Source of the DNA: Pelomonas margarita
GTDB taxonomy: Bacteria; Pseudomonadota; Gammaproteobacteria; Burkholderiales; Burkholderiaceae_C
Assembly: GCF_043555875.1 (NCBI RefSeq)
Contig: NZ_JBIGHW010000001.1
Location: 1 to 64,000, forward strand
Length of the DNA: 64,000 nt
Reading direction: 5' to 3'
Below, in pieces: positions 61,786-64,000 of the stretch; within the stretch, counting starts at the first letter, position 1, and each line of letters begins with the position of its first letter. Made by a program: the position numbers and the translations under genes. The notes under the pieces were generated by a model, which was given only the letters and a program-made list of their open reading frames with translations, was not told the DNA's origin and made no database searches.

Positions 61786-62694
61786 ATGACCCTGAACCAG
61801 ATCGAGTACTTCATCCAGGTGGCCGAGCACGGCAGCTTCAGCAAGGCGGCGCTGGTACTGGGCGTGGCCCAGCCAGCGCTGAGTCGGCAGGTGAGGGCGC
61901 TGGAGATCGAGCTGCACGAGACCCTGTTTCTGCGCAACGGCCGCGGCGTGGCGCTGACCGAGGCGGGGCGCCGGCTGCTGGAGCATGGTCAGGGCATCCT
62001 GCACCTGGTGACGCAGGCGCGCGAGGATCTCGGCGCACACCGCAACGAGCCCGTCGGCCAGATCGTCGTGGCCATGCCGCCCACGCAGGCCCGGCTGCTG
62101 ACACTGCCGCTGATCGAGGGCTTCGCCGCCAGCTGCCCGCGTGCGCGGCTGGTCATCACGGAGGGCTTCTCCACGCATGTCACCGAGTGGCTGGTGTCCG
62201 GTCGCGCGGACCTCGCGCTGGTCTACAACCCCGAGGCTATGCCGGCGCTGGAGATCCTGCCGTTGCGGGAAGAGGCGCTGCAGCTGCTGAGCCCCGTCAA
62301 GGAGGCGCCGCGCGGCCCGGTGACGCTGGAGCAGCTGTCGCGCCTGCCGCTGGTGATGCCGCAGCGCGGCCAGGTGTTCCGCAAGCGCATGGAGGAGGCC
62401 GCCGCGATGGCCGGCGTGCCGCTGCGCGTGCAGTGGGAGGTGTCCAGCGTGCCCGCCATCCTTGACCTGGTGGCCGCCGGCCTGGGCCATGCTGCGCTGG
62501 GCGAGGACGCGCTGCGCGCCTTCGAGCACCCGGAGCGCCTGGCCGTCACGTCGTTCAAGGGGGTGGATGTGCGGACCACGCTGTGCCTGGTCACGCCGGC
62601 TCTGAAGCGCTCCACGCCGCTGACGCAGCGCACGGCGGCGCTGCTGATGAAGCTGGTGCGCGAGCCGGGGTCTCACCATGGCAGCCCGACGTAG
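61786..62694 (+). CDS. LysR-family regulator of the lig operon
   Basis: A 302-aa LysR regulator (MTLNQIEYFIQVAEHGSFSK) of the BenM/CbbR-like branch, unlike the NodD-like regulators elsewhere in the window. It is divergent from the lig genes over a 95-bp gap, so it likely activates them in response to a pathway intermediate, like LigR/PmdR. Its 3-prime end overlaps the 3-prime end of pobA by 22 bases on the opposite strand. Confidence 0.9.
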   Translation: MTLNQIEYFIQVAEHGSFSKAALVLGVAQPALSRQVRALEIELHETLFLRNGRGVALTEAGRRLLEHGQGILHLVTQAREDLGAHRNEPVGQIVVAMPPTQARLLTLPLIEGFAASCPRARLVITEGFSTHVTEWLVSGRADLALVYNPEAMPALEILPLREEALQLLSPVKEAPRGPVTLEQLSRLPLVMPQRGQVFRKRMEEAAAMAGVPLRVQWEVSSVPAILDLVAAGLGHAALGEDALRAFEHPERLAVTSFKGVDVRTTLCLVTPALKRSTPLTQRTAALLMKLVREPGSHHGSPT

Positions 62695-63854
62695 TTCTCC
62701 GCCATCGCCGCCATGGCGGCGTCCGAGCTGACCAGGTACTCCAGCTCCGCGCGGCGCAGCCTGGCGTCGATCTCGGGCTCGTGCGGCAACTGGTGCATGA
62801 GGCCGGTGAACCACCAGGAGAAGCGCTCGGCCTTCCAGATGCGCGACAGGCAGCGCGCCGAGTAGTGCTCGATGCCGGCCTCGCTGCGCTCGCGGTAATG
62901 CTCGATCAGCGCCTGCGACAGGTAGTGCACGTCGGACGCCGCCAGGTTCAGCCCCTTGGCGCCGGTGGGCGGCACGATGTGGGCCGCGTCGCCGGCGAGG
63001 AACAGCCGGCCGAAGCGCATGGGCTCGGCGACGAAGCTGCGCAGCGGCGCGATGCTCTTCTCCAGCGACGGGCCGGTCACCAGCGCGGCGGCGGCGGCCG
63101 GGTCCAGGCGTGAACGCAGTTCGTCCCAGAATCGCTCGTCGCTCCAGTCGCCGACCTGCTCGGTCAGCGGCACCTGCAGGTAGTAGCGGCTGCGCGTGGC
63201 GGAGCGCATGCTGCACAGCGTGAAGCCGCGTTCGTGGCGGCCGTAGATCAGCTCGGGCCCGACCGGCGGCGTGTCGCTGAGCAGGCCCAGCCAGCCGAAG
63301 GCGTAGAGCTTCTCGTGCGTGCGTATCGCGTCGGGCGGCACGCTGGCGCGGCTGACGCCGTGATAGCCGTCGCAACCGGCGATGTAGTCGCAGCGGATCT
63401 CCAGGCGCTCGCCGTCCACCGTGCAGCGCGCGCCGGGCTGGTCACCGTCGAAGCCGAACAGCGCCACGTCGGACGCCGAGTACAGCGTCTGCGCGCCGGA
63501 CGCCGCGCGGGCTTGCATCAGGTCTCGCGTCACCTCGGTCTGCCCGTACACCATGACCGACTGGCCACCCGTCAGCCGGTTCAGGTCGATGTGATGCCGC
63601 TGGCCGTCGAAGGTCAGCTCGAAACCATGGTGCACCAGCCCCTCGGCATGCATGCGCGCGCCCACGCCGGCGTGCTCCAGCAGGTCGACGGTCGTCTGTT
63701 CCAGCACGCCAGCGCGGATGCGGCCGAGCACGTAGTCGCCGGTCTGTCGCTCCAGGATCAGGTTGTCCACGCCGGCCCTGCTCAGCAACTGGCCCAGCAG
63801 CAGGCCGGAGGGGCCTGCGCCGACGATGAGTACCTGCGTTCTCACTGCCTTCAT
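62673..63854 (-). CDS. pobA: 4-hydroxybenzoate 3-monooxygenase
   Basis: A 393-aa FAD monooxygenase converting 4-hydroxybenzoate to protocatechuate with NADPH. GAGPSG at 12-17 and GDAAH at 288-292 bind FAD. Tyr204, Ser215, Arg217 and Tyr224/225 correspond to known substrate contacts in Pseudomonas PobA. It feeds the neighbouring lig operon. It is divergent from an AraC-type gene at the window end. Confidence 0.95.
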   Translation of the reverse strand: MKAVRTQVLIVGAGPSGLLLGQLLSRAGVDNLILERQTGDYVLGRIRAGVLEQTTVDLLEHAGVGARMHAEGLVHHGFELTFDGQRHHIDLNRLTGGQSVMVYGQTEVTRDLMQARAASGAQTLYSASDVALFGFDGDQPGARCTVDGERLEIRCDYIAGCDGYHGVSRASVPPDAIRTHEKLYAFGWLGLLSDTPPVGPELIYGRHERGFTLCSMRSATRSRYYLQVPLTEQVGDWSDERFWDELRSRLDPAAAAALVTGPSLEKSIAPLRSFVAEPMRFGRLFLAGDAAHIVPPTGAKGLNLAASDVHYLSQALIEHYRERSEAGIEHYSARCLSRIWKAERFSWWFTGLMHQLPHEPEIDARLRRAELEYLVSSDAAMAAMAENYVGLPW

Positions 63855-63951
63855 GTCTCGTCCTTGGTGTTATTCGATGCACGACAGCGTAGGCCTGACG
63901 GGGCCGTGGAGGAATGCACGGACCCGGCCAGCAATTGCACAATCCGAACCC
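63855..63951. promoter_or_regulatory. pobA / AraC-type gene divergent promoter region
   Basis: A 97-bp gap with three direct TGCAC repeats (63878-63882, 63915-63919, 63936-63940) and a GCAATTGC palindrome at 63931-63938. These are candidate sites for the divergent AraC-type regulator. Confidence 0.45.
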
Positions 63952-64000
63952 ATGAAAGACAGGCACCAGGATGTCAGGCCGCCGCTGTACGAGCTGTATG
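63952..64000 (+). CDS. Start of an AraC-type PobR-like regulator (partial)
   Basis: From the ATG at 63952 the frame reads MKDRHQDVRPPLYELY and runs off the window. Divergent placement from pobA and the PPLYELY opening fit AraC-type activators of pobA in related bacteria. Only 16 residues are seen, so the call is mainly positional. Confidence 0.5.
   Translation, partial: MKDRHQDVRPPLYELY

Overview
This is high-GC DNA with tight gene packing, GTG and TTG starts, many 4-base ATGA overlaps, LysR and TonB-receptor genes and a protocatechuate 4,5-cleavage operon. It looks like a betaproteobacterium of the Burkholderiales (Comamonadaceae, Roseateles or Rubrivivax type); that assignment is inferred from gene content only. 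No tRNA, rRNA or CRISPR was seen. Most of the window reads as one catabolic island for plant aromatic glycosides, with a mobile-element scar at its left edge.

Layout. 1-2.6 kb: a relaxase with an odd N terminus, and a decayed IS21-type element into which an intact IS1595-type element (22-bp inverted repeats, 8-bp target duplication) has inserted. The IS21 left end cuts a cupin gene. 2.7-8.3 kb (minus): aromatic ring-cleavage cluster 1 (small ORF, FAH hydrolase, cyclase, flavin monooxygenase, Rieske protein, VOC dioxygenase, alpha/beta hydrolase). 8.4-11.3 kb: two related LysR genes and a LacI gene. 11.6-28.3 kb (plus): TonB receptor followed by a run of sugar-isomerase-like TIM barrels, two Gfo/Idh oxidoreductases, a GMC oxidoreductase and two MFS transporters. 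Inside this run are two apparent C-glycoside deglycosidase subunit pairs in the order alpha-beta-beta-alpha. 29.1-47.0 kb (minus): glycosidase locus with GH78 and GH106 rhamnosidases, GH43, GH3, an esterase, a nucleoside-hydrolase-like protein, a GH1-amidohydrolase fusion, a GPH transporter and a second TonB receptor. 47.4-53.8 kb (minus): ring-cleavage cluster 2, recalling the fde naringenin operon, with a divergent NodD-like LysR gene. 54.9-61.7 kb (minus): protocatechuate 4,5-cleavage genes ligC, ligB, ligA, ligI, ligK and ligJ plus accessories. 61.8-64 kb: a LysR gene, pobA and the start of an AraC-type regulator.

How it may work together (inference). TonB receptors take up glycosides. 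GH78, GH106, GH3, GH43 and GH1 enzymes trim O-linked sugars. The GMC and Gfo/Idh enzymes oxidise a C-linked sugar to its 3-keto form, and the two deglycosidase complexes break the C-C bond. The other TIM barrels process the released keto-sugar. The freed aglycone is hydroxylated and ring-opened by clusters 1 and 2, and hydroxybenzoate fragments go through PobA and the Lig pathway to pyruvate and oxaloacetate. A two-part motif containing ATC-N9-GAT (the NodD-type core) lies at the cluster 2 LysR gene and upstream of the second TonB receptor, suggesting flavonoid-responsive control of both. A family of intergenic repeats is scattered through the island and in two places supplies the ribosome binding site of the next gene.
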